Source of the DNA: Clostridia bacterium
GTDB lineage: Bacteria > Bacillota > Clostridia > Christensenellales > Borkfalkiaceae
DNA length: 40,614 bases
Direction: 5' to 3'
Assembly (NCBI GenBank): GCA_017626135.1
Contig: JAGAJI010000055.1
Coordinates: 1-40,614 of the forward strand
Made by a program: the position numbers and the translations under genes. The notes beneath the pieces are model-generated. The model was given only the letters and a program-made list of their open reading frames with translations. It ran no database searches and was not told where the DNA came from. Positions 17,020 through 25,003 of the stretch are shown in pieces. The stretch's first letter is position 1. Each line of letters starts with the position of its first letter.

Positions 17020-19110
17020 TCATTTTAACAGACGGAACTCCGTTCTTCTGCGTTCAAAGTCCACGTCCACCGCTTTGACGCGCACGCTCTGCCCGATCGT
17101 ATAACTCTCCGTTTTTCCAACGAGACGGAAACGGGGCTCGTCGTAGACGAATTGCCCGTATAACGTTTCAATGGGAATAAACCCCTCGATGGTGTTGGGG
17201 AGCTCGACGAACAGTCCGAAGGAAGTGACGCCTGAAATCACGCCGTCGAACTCCTCGCCGATATGGTCGCTCATATACATGGTCGTGTACAAATCGTCCA
17301 CGTCGCGCTCGGCGTCGGTGGCTTTGCGTTCTCGCTCGGAGGACTGTTTCGCGGCGTCTTTGACGAAGTCGCCGAATCGATCGCAAGCCTCGCCGTATCC
17401 GCCGTTTATGATGAACTTAATGATGCGGTGAATGCACAGGTCAGGGTAGCGGCGAATGGGGGAGGTGAAGTGACAATAGCACTTGCTCGCCAAGCCGAAA
17501 TGCCCCTCGTTATCGGGGGAGTACCTCGCCTTTTGCATGGAGCGAAGCATCGTGCGATTGAGCACGGAAAAGATGGGCAGTTCTTCCGCGGCTTTGAGTA
17601 GGTTCTGATAGTCGTAGGGCTTGACGTCGTCCGTTTGGAAACGGGCTTTCAAGCCCAGCGTTTTGGCGAAGGTTTGAAAGGCGACTGCCTTTTCTACGCT
17701 CGGTTTTTCATGGATACGGTAGACGAAGGGGGCTTCGATGGATTGCATATACGCCGCCACCGTTTCGTTGGCAAGCACCATGAACGCCTCGATGATTTGG
17801 TGGGAGAAGGTACGCCTGTAATCGGGAATGACAATCTGCTCGCCGTCGAAGAGAATTTTCGCCTCTTTCACGTCGAGGGAGATACTCCCTTTTTTCTCGC
17901 GCGTTGCCTGCAAAATGTGGGTCAATTCCCCAAACAGGCATACCATGTCTTTGACGAGCGCATATTTTTTGCAGACGGCTTCCTCTCCGTCGAGGATTTT
18001 GTCCACCTCGTCGTAGGTCATTTTATGGCTGGAACGAATGACCGTTTCCACGATTTCGCTGTCCTTTACGACTCCCTTGCCGTCGATGCGCATCAGGCAG
18101 GAGAGCGCCAGTCGGTCCTCGCCCTCGTTCAAAGAGCAAATGCCGTTGGAGAGAGCTTTGGGGAGCATGGGGAGCACGCGGTCGGGAAAGTAGACGCTCG
18201 TGCCCCGTTCGTAGGCTTCGAGGTCGAGGGGGGAGCGGTAGGCGACGTAGTGGCTCACGTCCGCGATGTGCACGCCGAGCAGGTACTCGTCGCCGTCCTT
18301 TTCGAGGGAAACGGCGTCGTCGATATCCCGCGTGTCCGCGCCGTCGATGGTGACGACGATTTTTTCACGCAAATCTCTGCGCTTGGAAATCTCTTCCTCC
18401 GTGATGAGTCGCGCCGCTTGTCTGTTTGCCTCCCGTTCCACTTTTGGGGGGAATTCCTCGCGCAAGCCATACGAACGAATGATGGAGAGCTCCTCGGCGA
18501 AGAAATCCTCCTCGTCACCGAGCACCTCGACGATCTCGCCGCCCGGGCATTTGCCGTGGGGGTAGGAGGTGATTTTCGCCACGGCTTTCACGTGGTTGGG
18601 AATATTTGCGCAGGCGGAGAGGGGGATATAAATTTCCGTTGCAAGCTTTTTCTCGTCGGGAATGAGCACGCCCGCCCGCCTGTCACGGCGGAAGGTGCCG
18701 ACGACGGTGGAATAGCCCCGTTCGAGGATTTTTACCACCGCGCCCTCGTCGTCGCTACGGTTGAAAACCCGTTCAATGAGCACGGTGTCGCCGTGGAGCG
18801 CTCCGTGCAAGCCCACGTGGGGGATAAAGAAGTCGTTGGGATAGGCATCTTTGTCCTCGGGAACGAGGAAGGCAAAGCCGCGTTCGTGCCCGCGGAGTGT
18901 GCCTTTGATCAGCCCTAATTGCTCCATCGTCCCATACCTGCCCCCGTCGTTTTGAAAAAGTCGCCCCTCTTCCACGAGCTCGTCGAGCAAGTCGGTCAAC
19001 CGTTTTTTCTCCCGATAGGGGATATTGAGAATTTTCAAAATTTCCGTGGCAGTTTTCCCTGCCAGACCGCCCTCTTCAAAGGCGGAGAATAGCGATTGTT
19101 TCGCGTTCAT
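17020..19110 (-). CDS. rnr: Ribonuclease R
   Basis: RNase R is a processive 3'-5' exoribonuclease that degrades structured RNA and works with SmpB/tmRNA on non-stop mRNA. The 696-residue product has an N-terminal winged-helix segment (1-65), two cold-shock domains (about 70-220), the RNB catalytic domain with the conserved Asp cluster in DGADTRDIDDAVS, the HFTSPIRRYPDLCIHR signature near its end, and a C-terminal S1 domain (about 605-690). I set the start at the ATG at 19110, which has AGGAGG at ideal spacing; a longer in-frame extension would run through the hairpin array. The gene follows secG, and smpB follows it, as in many Firmicutes. Confidence 0.95.
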   Translation of the reverse strand: MNAKQSLFSAFEEGGLAGKTATEILKILNIPYREKKRLTDLLDELVEEGRLFQNDGGRYGTMEQLGLIKGTLRGHERGFAFLVPEDKDAYPNDFFIPHVGLHGALHGDTVLIERVFNRSDDEGAVVKILERGYSTVVGTFRRDRRAGVLIPDEKKLATEIYIPLSACANIPNHVKAVAKITSYPHGKCPGGEIVEVLGDEEDFFAEELSIIRSYGLREEFPPKVEREANRQAARLITEEEISKRRDLREKIVVTIDGADTRDIDDAVSLEKDGDEYLLGVHIADVSHYVAYRSPLDLEAYERGTSVYFPDRVLPMLPKALSNGICSLNEGEDRLALSCLMRIDGKGVVKDSEIVETVIRSSHKMTYDEVDKILDGEEAVCKKYALVKDMVCLFGELTHILQATREKKGSISLDVKEAKILFDGEQIVIPDYRRTFSHQIIEAFMVLANETVAAYMQSIEAPFVYRIHEKPSVEKAVAFQTFAKTLGLKARFQTDDVKPYDYQNLLKAAEELPIFSVLNRTMLRSMQKARYSPDNEGHFGLASKCYCHFTSPIRRYPDLCIHRIIKFIINGGYGEACDRFGDFVKDAAKQSSERERKATDAERDVDDLYTTMYMSDHIGEEFDGVISGVTSFGLFVELPNTIEGFIPIETLYGQFVYDEPRFRLVGKTESYTIGQSVRVKAVDVDFERRRTEFRLLK

Positions 19111-19139
19111 GAAACACCTCCTATGTAAGAATCGGAAGT

Positions 19140-19319
19140 CCAGGAACTCAGTTCCTGGCGGAATCCAAAGGCAGAGCCTTTGGCGGTGTGGCAGAGCCAC
19201 CGCGACGAAGTCGCGTAACGGACCCACAAAAGCGAACGCAGTTCGCGCATTAACCGCAGAGCGGTTTATTAATCGCCGAAAGGTGAAAGAGCGGACCCCA
19301 AAAAGCAAACGCAGTTCGC
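19140..19319. repeat. Array of eight small hairpins in the rnr leader
   Basis: Eight consecutive palindromes fill the secG-rnr spacer, nearly all with three-base loops. They are: 8-bp stem at 19140-19158 (CCAGGAAC/GTTCCTGG); 8-bp at 19165-19183 (CCAAAGGC/GCCTTTGG); bulged stem at 19183-19203; 6-bp at 19201-19215 (CGCGAC/GTCGCG); 6-bp at 19232-19246 (GCGAAC/GTTCGC); 6-bp at 19252-19266 (AACCGC/GCGGTT); 5-bp with GAAA loop at 19273-19286; and a one-mismatch copy of the GCGAAC hairpin at 19305-19319. The last hairpin and its following GGACC-type sequence repeat the one at 19232, so part of the array is a degenerate tandem duplication. No ORF of interest; function unknown. Confidence 0.75.
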
Positions 19320-19340
19320 GCTATCAAACGTTCCGCAAGA

Positions 19341-19372
19341 AAGAAAAACGGCGGCTGAAAACCAAGCCGCCG
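19341..19372 (-). terminator. Terminator of secG
   Basis: On the minus strand, CGGCGGCT pairs with AGCCGCCG (19349-19372, eight base pairs) and is followed by TTTTTCTT (19348-19341). It lies 17 bases after the secG stop, so rnr transcription needs read-through or a promoter inside the hairpin region, which I cannot identify. Confidence 0.8.
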
Positions 19373-19388
19373 AATGATTCTTAAACGA

Positions 19389-19697
19389 TTACCAGATTGC
19401 TTCGAGTTGCAAAATGTAGAAGGTGATGGAGAACACTACGAGGACTGCAAGGCAGATCCAGGTCCATTTCTTTAATTTTGCTTCCGTCGATTTGCCCTTA
19501 TTCTTACCGAAGAAGGTTTCGCTCGAACCGCCCAAAGCGTCGATACCCTGCGAATTGCTGGGTTGCAACATGATGCAGATCACGCTTGCAAGCGCGGAAA
19601 TACCCATAAGAATAATCATGGTGATGCTAAGTCCCATGTACAGCCCGTACGATGCCTGACCGGATGTCGGAACTAATAAATTGATCAAATTCAACAT
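19389..19697 (-). CDS. secG: Preprotein translocase subunit SecG
   Basis: SecG is the small accessory subunit of the SecYEG channel. The 102-residue product has two membrane helices (about 17-40 and 78-98) separated by a polar loop with the SecG signature: VICIMLQPSNSQGIDALGGSSETFFGKNKGKS matches the family's Q..k..gl.g...g..fg pattern. The ATG at 19697 has AAAGGA upstream; an in-frame extension to 19736 lacks support. A sigma-A promoter lies upstream and a terminator downstream. secG-rnr-smpB is a standard Firmicutes arrangement. Confidence 0.92.
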   Translation of the reverse strand: MLNLINLLVPTSGQASYGLYMGLSITMIILMGISALASVICIMLQPSNSQGIDALGGSSETFFGKNKGKSTEAKLKKWTWICLAVLVVFSITFYILQLEAIW

Positions 19698-19765
19698 ACT
19701 ATCTATTCCTTTTTCTGTTTTTTCTTTTGATGGCAAACCTTGCCCTTTTCCAAAGTTACCTGTTC

Positions 19766-19794
19766 ATTATACCACACTCGTGAGAATATCGCAA
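19766..19794 (-). promoter_or_regulatory. Promoter of secG
   Basis: Read on the minus strand: TTGCGA (19794-19789), 17 bases, TATAAT (19771-19766). The leader of about 65 bases holds a small GGCAA/TTGCC hairpin. Confidence 0.75.
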
Positions 19795-19835
19795 GCATTT
19801 TTTAAGGTCTTTTTTGAAAAAGTTTTGAAATCCCA

Positions 19836-21407
19836 TCATTTTATCAAAGATTTCCCCGTCATTTCTTTGGGCTGGGGGAGTTTCATCATGTCGAGCAGAG
19901 TGGGTGCCAGATCCGCAAGCACGCCGCCGTCGCGGAGCTGCACGTCCTTGTATTCTTCGGAAACGAGAATGACGGGCACGGGGAAGGTGGTGTGTTGCGT
20001 GAACGCCGTCACACCGTCGTCCGCGATCATCTGATCGGCATTGCCGTGGTCCGCCGTCACGAGCGCGCTACCGCCCATCGCGAGAATCTTATCCGTCACT
20101 TTCTTGACGCATTCGTCTACGGTGTGCACCGCCTTGACCGCCGCGTCCATCACGCCGGTATGCCCGACCATGTCGCAGTTCGCGAAGTTCAAAATGAGGA
20201 CGTCGTAAATCCCTTTGTCGAGTTCTTCAAGCACCTTGTCGGTCACGAGATAGGCACTCATTTCAGGCTGTAAATCGTAGGTGGCAACCTTCGGAGAAGG
20301 GATCACGATACGCGTTTCGCCTTCCACGGGTGCTTCCAGCTTCGCGTTGAAGAAGAAGGTCACGTGCGCGTACTTTTCCGTCTCCGCAATGTGGAGCTGC
20401 TTCAAGCCCAACGAGGAGATATACTGGGGCAGGGTGTTGGTGATATTGTCGGGAGGGAACGCCACGCCGACGTTTTCAAACGAGGAATCGTACACCGCAA
20501 AGCCCACGTAGGTGGGAGCCAAAAATTCCGTCTTGCGTTCAAAACCGAGCGTTGCGCCCGTCTTTGCGTCCGTGAAGGGGAAATTTTTCTGCGAGAACAT
20601 TCTCGAGATTTGTCTTGCTCTGTCGGGGCGGAAGTTGAAGCAGATGATGCTGTCGCCCTGCCCGATCAAAGCCACGGGCTTGCCGTTTTGGGTGAGGTTG
20701 GTGGGCAGAATAAACTCATCCGTCACACCGTTTTCGTAGGAAGCTTTCGCCGCGTCTTCCGCACTTCCTTCAAACTGCACGCCCGTACCGAGGGTGAGCA
20801 TATCGTACGCTTTTTCCTCTCTGTCCCAGTTGTTGTCGCGGTCCATCGCGTAATATCTGCCGGTCACGGAAGCGATCTTGCCGAACCCGAGTTCGTCGAG
20901 CTTATCTTGCAAGTCTTTGAGGAATCCTGCGCCCGAAGTGGGAGCGACGTCGCGCCCGTCGGTGAATGCGTGGATATACACGTTGTCAAGCCCTTCTTTT
21001 TTCGCCATTTCCACGAGCGCATAGAGGTGCTCGATATGGCTGTGTACGCCGCCCGTCGAAACGAGCCCGTACAAATGGAGCTTTTTGCCCTGTTCTTTCG
21101 CCGCGTGCATCGCGCGAAGAAGTTCGGCGTTTTGGAAGAATTCGCCGTTGCGAATGTCCTTGGTGATCTTCGTCAAATCCTGATAGACGATACGACCTGC
21201 GCCGATGTTGAGATGACCCACCTCGCTGTTGCCCATCTGCCCGTCGGGAAGTCCCACGGACATACCGCTTGCGCCGAGCTGAGAGGAGGGGTACTTGTTC
21301 CTGAGTTCATTGACGTACTTGCTGCCGTCCTTGACGATGGCGTTGCCCTTTACGGAAGGATTGAGCCCGTAACCGTCCATGATAATAATCGCGTAAGGTT
21401 TTTTCAT
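19836..21407 (-). CDS. gpmI: 2,3-bisphosphoglycerate-independent phosphoglycerate mutase
   Basis: GpmI interconverts 3- and 2-phosphoglycerate using two Mn ions and a serine nucleophile. The 523-residue product has all the landmarks: metal-binding Asp in IIMDGYG (residues 8-14), the nucleophile in GQMGNSEVGHLNIG (Ser near 61), DGRDVAPTS, RPDRARQ, and the second metal cluster in NFANCDMVGHTG, TADHGNADQM and HTTFPVP. It is about ten residues longer than B. subtilis GpmI. It lies downstream of pgk and tpiA on the same strand; enolase and gapA are not in the window. Start ATG has AGGAG upstream. Confidence 0.96.
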   Translation of the reverse strand: MKKPYAIIIMDGYGLNPSVKGNAIVKDGSKYVNELRNKYPSSQLGASGMSVGLPDGQMGNSEVGHLNIGAGRIVYQDLTKITKDIRNGEFFQNAELLRAMHAAKEQGKKLHLYGLVSTGGVHSHIEHLYALVEMAKKEGLDNVYIHAFTDGRDVAPTSGAGFLKDLQDKLDELGFGKIASVTGRYYAMDRDNNWDREEKAYDMLTLGTGVQFEGSAEDAAKASYENGVTDEFILPTNLTQNGKPVALIGQGDSIICFNFRPDRARQISRMFSQKNFPFTDAKTGATLGFERKTEFLAPTYVGFAVYDSSFENVGVAFPPDNITNTLPQYISSLGLKQLHIAETEKYAHVTFFFNAKLEAPVEGETRIVIPSPKVATYDLQPEMSAYLVTDKVLEELDKGIYDVLILNFANCDMVGHTGVMDAAVKAVHTVDECVKKVTDKILAMGGSALVTADHGNADQMIADDGVTAFTQHTTFPVPVILVSEEYKDVQLRDGGVLADLAPTLLDMMKLPQPKEMTGKSLIK

Positions 21408-21427
21408 GTTTACTCCTTAAATAGGGG

Positions 21428-21493
21428 GGCAGGTATGCGTTGAACGCATACCTGCCTTGGGGCGACGCCACATAGCAATGGGTAACGTCGCCC
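21428..21493. repeat. Perfect palindrome plus second hairpin between tpiA and gpmI
   Basis: GGCAGGTATGCGT (21428-21440), loop TGA, ACGCATACCTGCC (21444-21456) is a perfect 13-bp stem. A second stem follows: GGGCGACG (21460-21467) with CGTCGCCC (21486-21493). Neither has a T-run on the minus strand, so they look like mRNA-stability or processing hairpins, or an inserted repeat, rather than terminators. Each half of the first palindrome recurs elsewhere in the window (15292-15310 and 29007-29026). Confidence 0.75.
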
Positions 21494-21499
21494 GAAAGC

Positions 21500-22246
21500 T
21501 TACTTGTCGAAGTTGACGATCGTAGCGAAATCGGGAGCTTTCAAGGAAGCGCCGCCGATGAGACCGCCGTCGATTTCGGGCATTGCCATGAGCTCTTTGC
21601 AGTTGCCTGCGTTCATGCTGCCGCCGTACTGGATACGAAGGGCGTCCGCGCACTTGGGACAGAACATTTCGCCCACCGTCTTACGAATGAACGCGATCGT
21701 TTCGTTCGCCTGCTCTGCGGTAGCCGTCTTGCCCGTGCCGATTGCCCATACGGGTTCGTAAGCGATGACGATTTTCTTGATGTCTTCGATGCCCTTCAAG
21801 CCTTCGTGGATCTGGGTCGCAAGCACTTCTTCCGTCTTGCCCGTCTCTCTTTCCTCCAAGGATTCGCCGATGCAGACGATGGGGGTAAGACCGTTTGCGA
21901 GCGCGGTGCGCGTTCTCTTATTCACCGTTTCGTCCGTTTCGCCGAAATACTGACGGCGTTCGCTGTGCCCGATGATGACGTATTCCACGCCGTATTCCAA
22001 GAGCATTGCCGCGGAGATTTCCCCCGTGTAAGCGCCTTTTTCCGCAAAGTGTACGTTCTCGGCGCCGAGTTTGATGTTCGTGCCCTTGATCGCCTCGCTG
22101 ACGGCGGGAATATCGATCGCGGGAACGCATACGACGACGTCACAGTTTGCTTCGGTCACGAGGGGAGCGATCGCTTTGACGAGCGCTACGCCCTGGGACG
22201 CGGTGTTGTTCATTTTCCAGTTACCTGCAATAATAGGTTTACGCAT
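21500..22246 (-). CDS. tpiA: Triosephosphate isomerase
   Basis: TpiA interconverts dihydroxyacetone phosphate and glyceraldehyde 3-phosphate. The 248-residue TIM barrel has the active-site Lys in AGNWKMN (Lys at 11), the electrophile His in YVIIGHSERRQYFGE (near 96), the catalytic Glu in IAYEPVWAIGTG (near 166) and phosphate-binding GGSMN and GLIGGASLK. It sits between pgk and gpmI in the glycolytic operon and has AAGGAG upstream of its ATG. Confidence 0.97.
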   Translation of the reverse strand: MRKPIIAGNWKMNNTASQGVALVKAIAPLVTEANCDVVVCVPAIDIPAVSEAIKGTNIKLGAENVHFAEKGAYTGEISAAMLLEYGVEYVIIGHSERRQYFGETDETVNKRTRTALANGLTPIVCIGESLEERETGKTEEVLATQIHEGLKGIEDIKKIVIAYEPVWAIGTGKTATAEQANETIAFIRKTVGEMFCPKCADALRIQYGGSMNAGNCKELMAMPEIDGGLIGGASLKAPDFATIVNFDK

Positions 22247-22265
22247 AATGTATTTCTCCTTAATG

Positions 22266-22288
22266 AAAGGCGAAACGAGTTCGCCTTT
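22266..22288. repeat. Intercistronic hairpin between pgk and tpiA
   Basis: AAAGGCGAA (22266-22274) pairs with TTCGCCTTT (22280-22288) around ACGAG, a perfect 9-bp stem with no T-run. It lies just upstream of the tpiA ribosome binding site. Confidence 0.7.
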
Positions 22289-22299
22289 CCGTTATTTTC

Positions 22300-23616
22300 T
22301 TATTTGTCGTTCAAGCAAGCGATGCCGGGGAGTACTTTGCCTTCGAAGAGTTCGAGGGAAGCGCCGCCACCCGTGGAGATGTGAGTCATCTTGGAAGCGT
22401 AGCCGAGTACCTGTACAGCTGCTGCGGAGTCACCGCCGCCGATGATGGTGGTTGCCTTGCCGTATACGTCTGCGAGCGCCTGCGCTACGGACTTGGTGCC
22501 TTCTGCGAGAATGGGGTTTTCAAACACGCCCATAGGTCCGTTCCAGATGACGGATTTTGCGTTTGCAACCGCTTCCGCAAAGAGGGCTCTCGTCTTGGGA
22601 CCGATATCGAGGCCCATCATGTCGTCGGGGATATCCATGGAAGGAACGACCGTCGTTTCGATGGGAGCGTCGATGGGGTTGGGGAATTCCTTTGCCGCAA
22701 CGGTATCGACGGGAAGAAGGATCTTCTTGCCGAGGGATTCCGCTTTTTTAAGCATATCGAGGCAGTATTCGATCTTTTCGTCGTCCACGAGGGAAGTACC
22801 GATCTTGCCGCCCTGCGCCTTCAAGAAGGTGTACGCCATACCGCCGCCGATGACGAGGGTATCGCATTTTTCCAAGAGGTTGGAGATTACGTTGAGCTTG
22901 TCCGCAACTTTTGCGCCGCCGAGGATTGCCACGAAAGGTCTTTGAGGGTTTTCCAAGGTGTCCGCCATGACTTCGAGTTCCTTTTCAATGAGGAAACCGC
23001 AAACAGCCGTCTTGACGAGCCCTGCCTCTACGATCCCTGCGGTAGAGGCGTGGGAGCGGTGCGCCGTACCGAACGCGTCGTTGACGTAGACGTCGCAGTA
23101 GCTTGCGAGCGCTTCCATGAATTCGGGGAATTTCTTTTCTTCGCCCTTGTGGAAACGAAGGTTTTCCAAAAGCACGCATTCGCCTTCCTTGCAAGCGGCA
23201 ACTTTTGCCTTTGCGTCTTCGCCGATGACGTCGGTTGCGAAGGTCACTTTACCGCCGAGGAGCTCGTTGAGTCTTGCGGCAACGGGCGCAAGGGAAAGTT
23301 TCTTGACGTCTTTCGCTGCCTTTTCCAAAAGTTCTGCGGTAGCGGCAGCCTGTTCTTCTTCGGGAAGAGCGGCAACCTTTGCCTTTTCCTTCTTATTGAG
23401 TTCCACTTTGGAATCGAACACGTTGTGGGGCTTGCCCATGTGGGAGCAAAGGATCACTTTCGCACCCTGTTCCATCAGATACTGAATGGTGGGAAGAGCG
23501 CCGAGAATACGGTTTTCATCGGTGATGACGCCGTCTTTCATAGGTACGTTGAAATCGCATCTGACGAGGACTTTTTTGCCCTTTACGTCGATATCTTTGA
23601 CTGTTTTTTTGTTCAT
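22300..23616 (-). CDS. pgk: Phosphoglycerate kinase
   Basis: Pgk transfers phosphate from 1,3-bisphosphoglycerate to ADP. The 438-residue product has the signature [16 protein letters not shown] (residues 14-29), substrate-binding SHMGKP near 58-63, [39 protein letters not shown] and the nucleotide-binding GGGDSAAAV. It is about 40 residues longer than B. subtilis Pgk because of a charged Ala/Glu/Lys-rich insertion at about 65-106, right after the SHMGKP loop. It is the first gene of pgk-tpiA-gpmI with its own strong promoter and SD AAAGGAG. Confidence 0.97.
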   Translation of the reverse strand: MNKKTVKDIDVKGKKVLVRCDFNVPMKDGVITDENRILGALPTIQYLMEQGAKVILCSHMGKPHNVFDSKVELNKKEKAKVAALPEEEQAAATAELLEKAAKDVKKLSLAPVAARLNELLGGKVTFATDVIGEDAKAKVAACKEGECVLLENLRFHKGEEKKFPEFMEALASYCDVYVNDAFGTAHRSHASTAGIVEAGLVKTAVCGFLIEKELEVMADTLENPQRPFVAILGGAKVADKLNVISNLLEKCDTLVIGGGMAYTFLKAQGGKIGTSLVDDEKIEYCLDMLKKAESLGKKILLPVDTVAAKEFPNPIDAPIETTVVPSMDIPDDMMGLDIGPKTRALFAEAVANAKSVIWNGPMGVFENPILAEGTKSVAQALADVYGKATTIIGGGDSAAAVQVLGYASKMTHISTGGGASLELFEGKVLPGIACLNDK

Positions 23617-23655
23617 GGGATATACAATCTCCTTTCAATATATTTATACACTTAT

Positions 23656-23684
23656 ATAATACCCGTTTTTTGCGGTTTTGTCAA
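23656..23684 (-). promoter_or_regulatory. Strong promoter of the pgk operon
   Basis: Minus strand: consensus TTGACA (23684-23679), 17-base spacer, TATTAT (23661-23656). The spacer holds a small CCGCAAAAAACGG inverted repeat that might bind a regulator. It faces away from the small gene at 23822. Confidence 0.85.
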
Positions 23685-23785
23685 CGTTTTCTAAAAATAA
23701 TTTCTAAAAAAAGTAAAAAAAATCCTTTCGACTCGTGAAAGGTGAAATTTTTTCATTCCTCGTCTCATTTTTGTTGTTTGTAAAC

Positions 23786-23815
23786 TTGACTATTTTCCCT
23801 CGGCTATGGTATAAT
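23786..23815 (+). promoter_or_regulatory. Promoter giving a leaderless transcript
   Basis: TTGACT (23786-23791), 18-base spacer, TATAAT (23810-23815). Transcription seven bases after the -10 box would start at 23822, exactly the A of the ATG. There is no ribosome binding site between. Confidence 0.7.
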
Positions 23816-23821
23816 ATTTTC

Positions 23822-24124
23822 ATGAAGATTCAAATTACGGCAATGCGAAAGACGATGTATCCCGACCTGATGGAGAAGTACGAAAATCCCATCGAACACA
23901 CTTGCGATATCAAAATAGGGCAGGTATTCATTTCCGAGGACGGGGAAAGACCGCAGGACCTTTGCGAGAGCGCTTGGGAGAGCATGGCGTACTTCGTGCG
24001 CACGCTCGCCGCAGGCGGCGGAAATTTTTACGACGGTTGGATGAAAAATCCCCGTTCCGCCATGATCTCCTGCAACGACGGATTCCGTCCCGTGAGTTTT
24101 CTGATAGAAGTTATCGAGGAGTAA
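23822..24124 (+). CDS. TIGR04076-like small protein
   Basis: A 100-residue protein that fits the TIGR04076 pattern by eye: a Cys-containing start to the core (HTCDIKIGQVFISEDGERPQDLCESAWESM), a Gly-rich turn (LAAGGGNFYDGW) and the C-terminal motif ISCNDGFRPVSFLIEVIE. Function of the family is unknown; conserved Cys residues suggest metal binding. The frame is open upstream, but the extension would include the promoter, so the ATG at 23822 is preferred even without an SD. The stop is three bases before thyA, whose SD (GAGGAG) lies inside this gene, so the two are likely one transcript with folA. Confidence 0.7.
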   Translation: MKIQITAMRKTMYPDLMEKYENPIEHTCDIKIGQVFISEDGERPQDLCESAWESMAYFVRTLAAGGGNFYDGWMKNPRSAMISCNDGFRPVSFLIEVIEE

Positions 24125-24127
24125 ACG

Positions 24128-24958
24128 ATGAGCAGAGCAGACGAAATTTTTGCGCAAAACATGAAGGATATTATGGAAAACGGATTTTGGGATACCGAGC
24201 TATACGTTCGCCCCAAGTGGGAGGACGGTACGCCCGCGCACACGGTGAAGAAGTTTGGCATCGTCAACCGTTATAATTTGCAGGAGGAGTTCCCCATTCT
24301 CACCATGCGCAGAACGGCGTTCAAGTCCTGTATCGACGAGCTCCTTTGGATTTGGCAAAAAAAGAGCAACAATATCCACGAGCTGAACTCCCACATCTGG
24401 GACAGTTGGGCGGACGAAAGCGGCTCCATCGGCAAGGCGTACGGCTATCAGCTCGGCGTTAAGCACAAGTACAAGGAAGGGGAGTTCGACCAGGTGGACA
24501 GAGTGCTGTACGACCTCAAACACAATCCTGCCAGCCGCCGCATCATGACGAATATTTACAACTTCGAGGACTTGCACGAGATGAATTTGTATCCTTGCGC
24601 GTATTCCATGACCTTCAACGTGACGGGAGATACCCTGAACGGGATTTTGAACCAGCGGTCCAACGATATGCTGACGGCAAACAACTGGAACGTGGTGCAG
24701 TACGCAATTTTGCTCGTCATGTTCGCGCAGGTATCCGGCTTGAAGGCAGGGGAGCTCGTGCACGTCATTGCGGACGCGCATATTTACGATCGTCATATTC
24801 CCCTCGTGGAGGAGATTTTGAAAAATCCCCGTCATAAGGCGCCCAAGCTCGTCGTGGATACGAGTATTAAAAACTTCTACGATTTTACGGTGGACAGTTT
24901 TCAGCTCGTCGATTACGAGTACGAAAAGCTGGACAAAAAGATTCCCGTTGCCATCTAA
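24128..24958 (+). CDS. thyA: Thymidylate synthase
   Basis: ThyA methylates dUMP to dTMP with methylene-tetrahydrofolate, producing dihydrofolate that FolA, the next gene, recycles. The 276-residue product has the nucleophile Cys157 in LYPCAYS, the dUMP phosphate-binding Arg pair SRRIM (137-138), QRSND (176-180) and HIYDRH near the C-terminus. Two departures from the classical family are visible: the His after the nucleophile (PPCH) is Ala158, and the stretch after QRSND (LTANNWN) lacks the usual G-PFN. This resembles a divergent ThyA branch and is probably active because the key Cys and Args remain. It ends with a C-terminal PVAI, close to the family's mobile closing tail. Confidence 0.93.
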   Translation: MSRADEIFAQNMKDIMENGFWDTELYVRPKWEDGTPAHTVKKFGIVNRYNLQEEFPILTMRRTAFKSCIDELLWIWQKKSNNIHELNSHIWDSWADESGSIGKAYGYQLGVKHKYKEGEFDQVDRVLYDLKHNPASRRIMTNIYNFEDLHEMNLYPCAYSMTFNVTGDTLNGILNQRSNDMLTANNWNVVQYAILLVMFAQVSGLKAGELVHVIADAHIYDRHIPLVEEILKNPRHKAPKLVVDTSIKNFYDFTVDSFQLVDYEYEKLDKKIPVAI

Positions 24959-25003
24959 AAAGGGAAACGGGCATACCATGTACGCGTTGAGTGAGGTTTT
25001 GAG

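Noticed and set aside
16190..17020. tmRNA (ssrA) gene near smpB
   Set aside because: I could not find the tRNA-like ends, a tag-coding stretch or a CCA end; the sequence is explained by repeat elements.
17635..18918. Long open frame antisense to rnr
   Set aside because: Same shadow effect; the rnr strand carries all RNase R motifs and the antisense translation has none.
19140..19319. CRISPR array in the secG-rnr spacer
   Set aside because: The units are different palindromes without constant repeats and unique spacers of fixed length, and no cas gene lies in the window.
20364..21443. Open frame antisense to gpmI
   Set aside because: The opposite strand encodes all iPGM motifs; no start signal or family here.
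24959..25003. Riboswitch between thyA and folA
   Set aside because: The gap is only 45 bases and holds a dispersed repeat but no aptamer-like structure.
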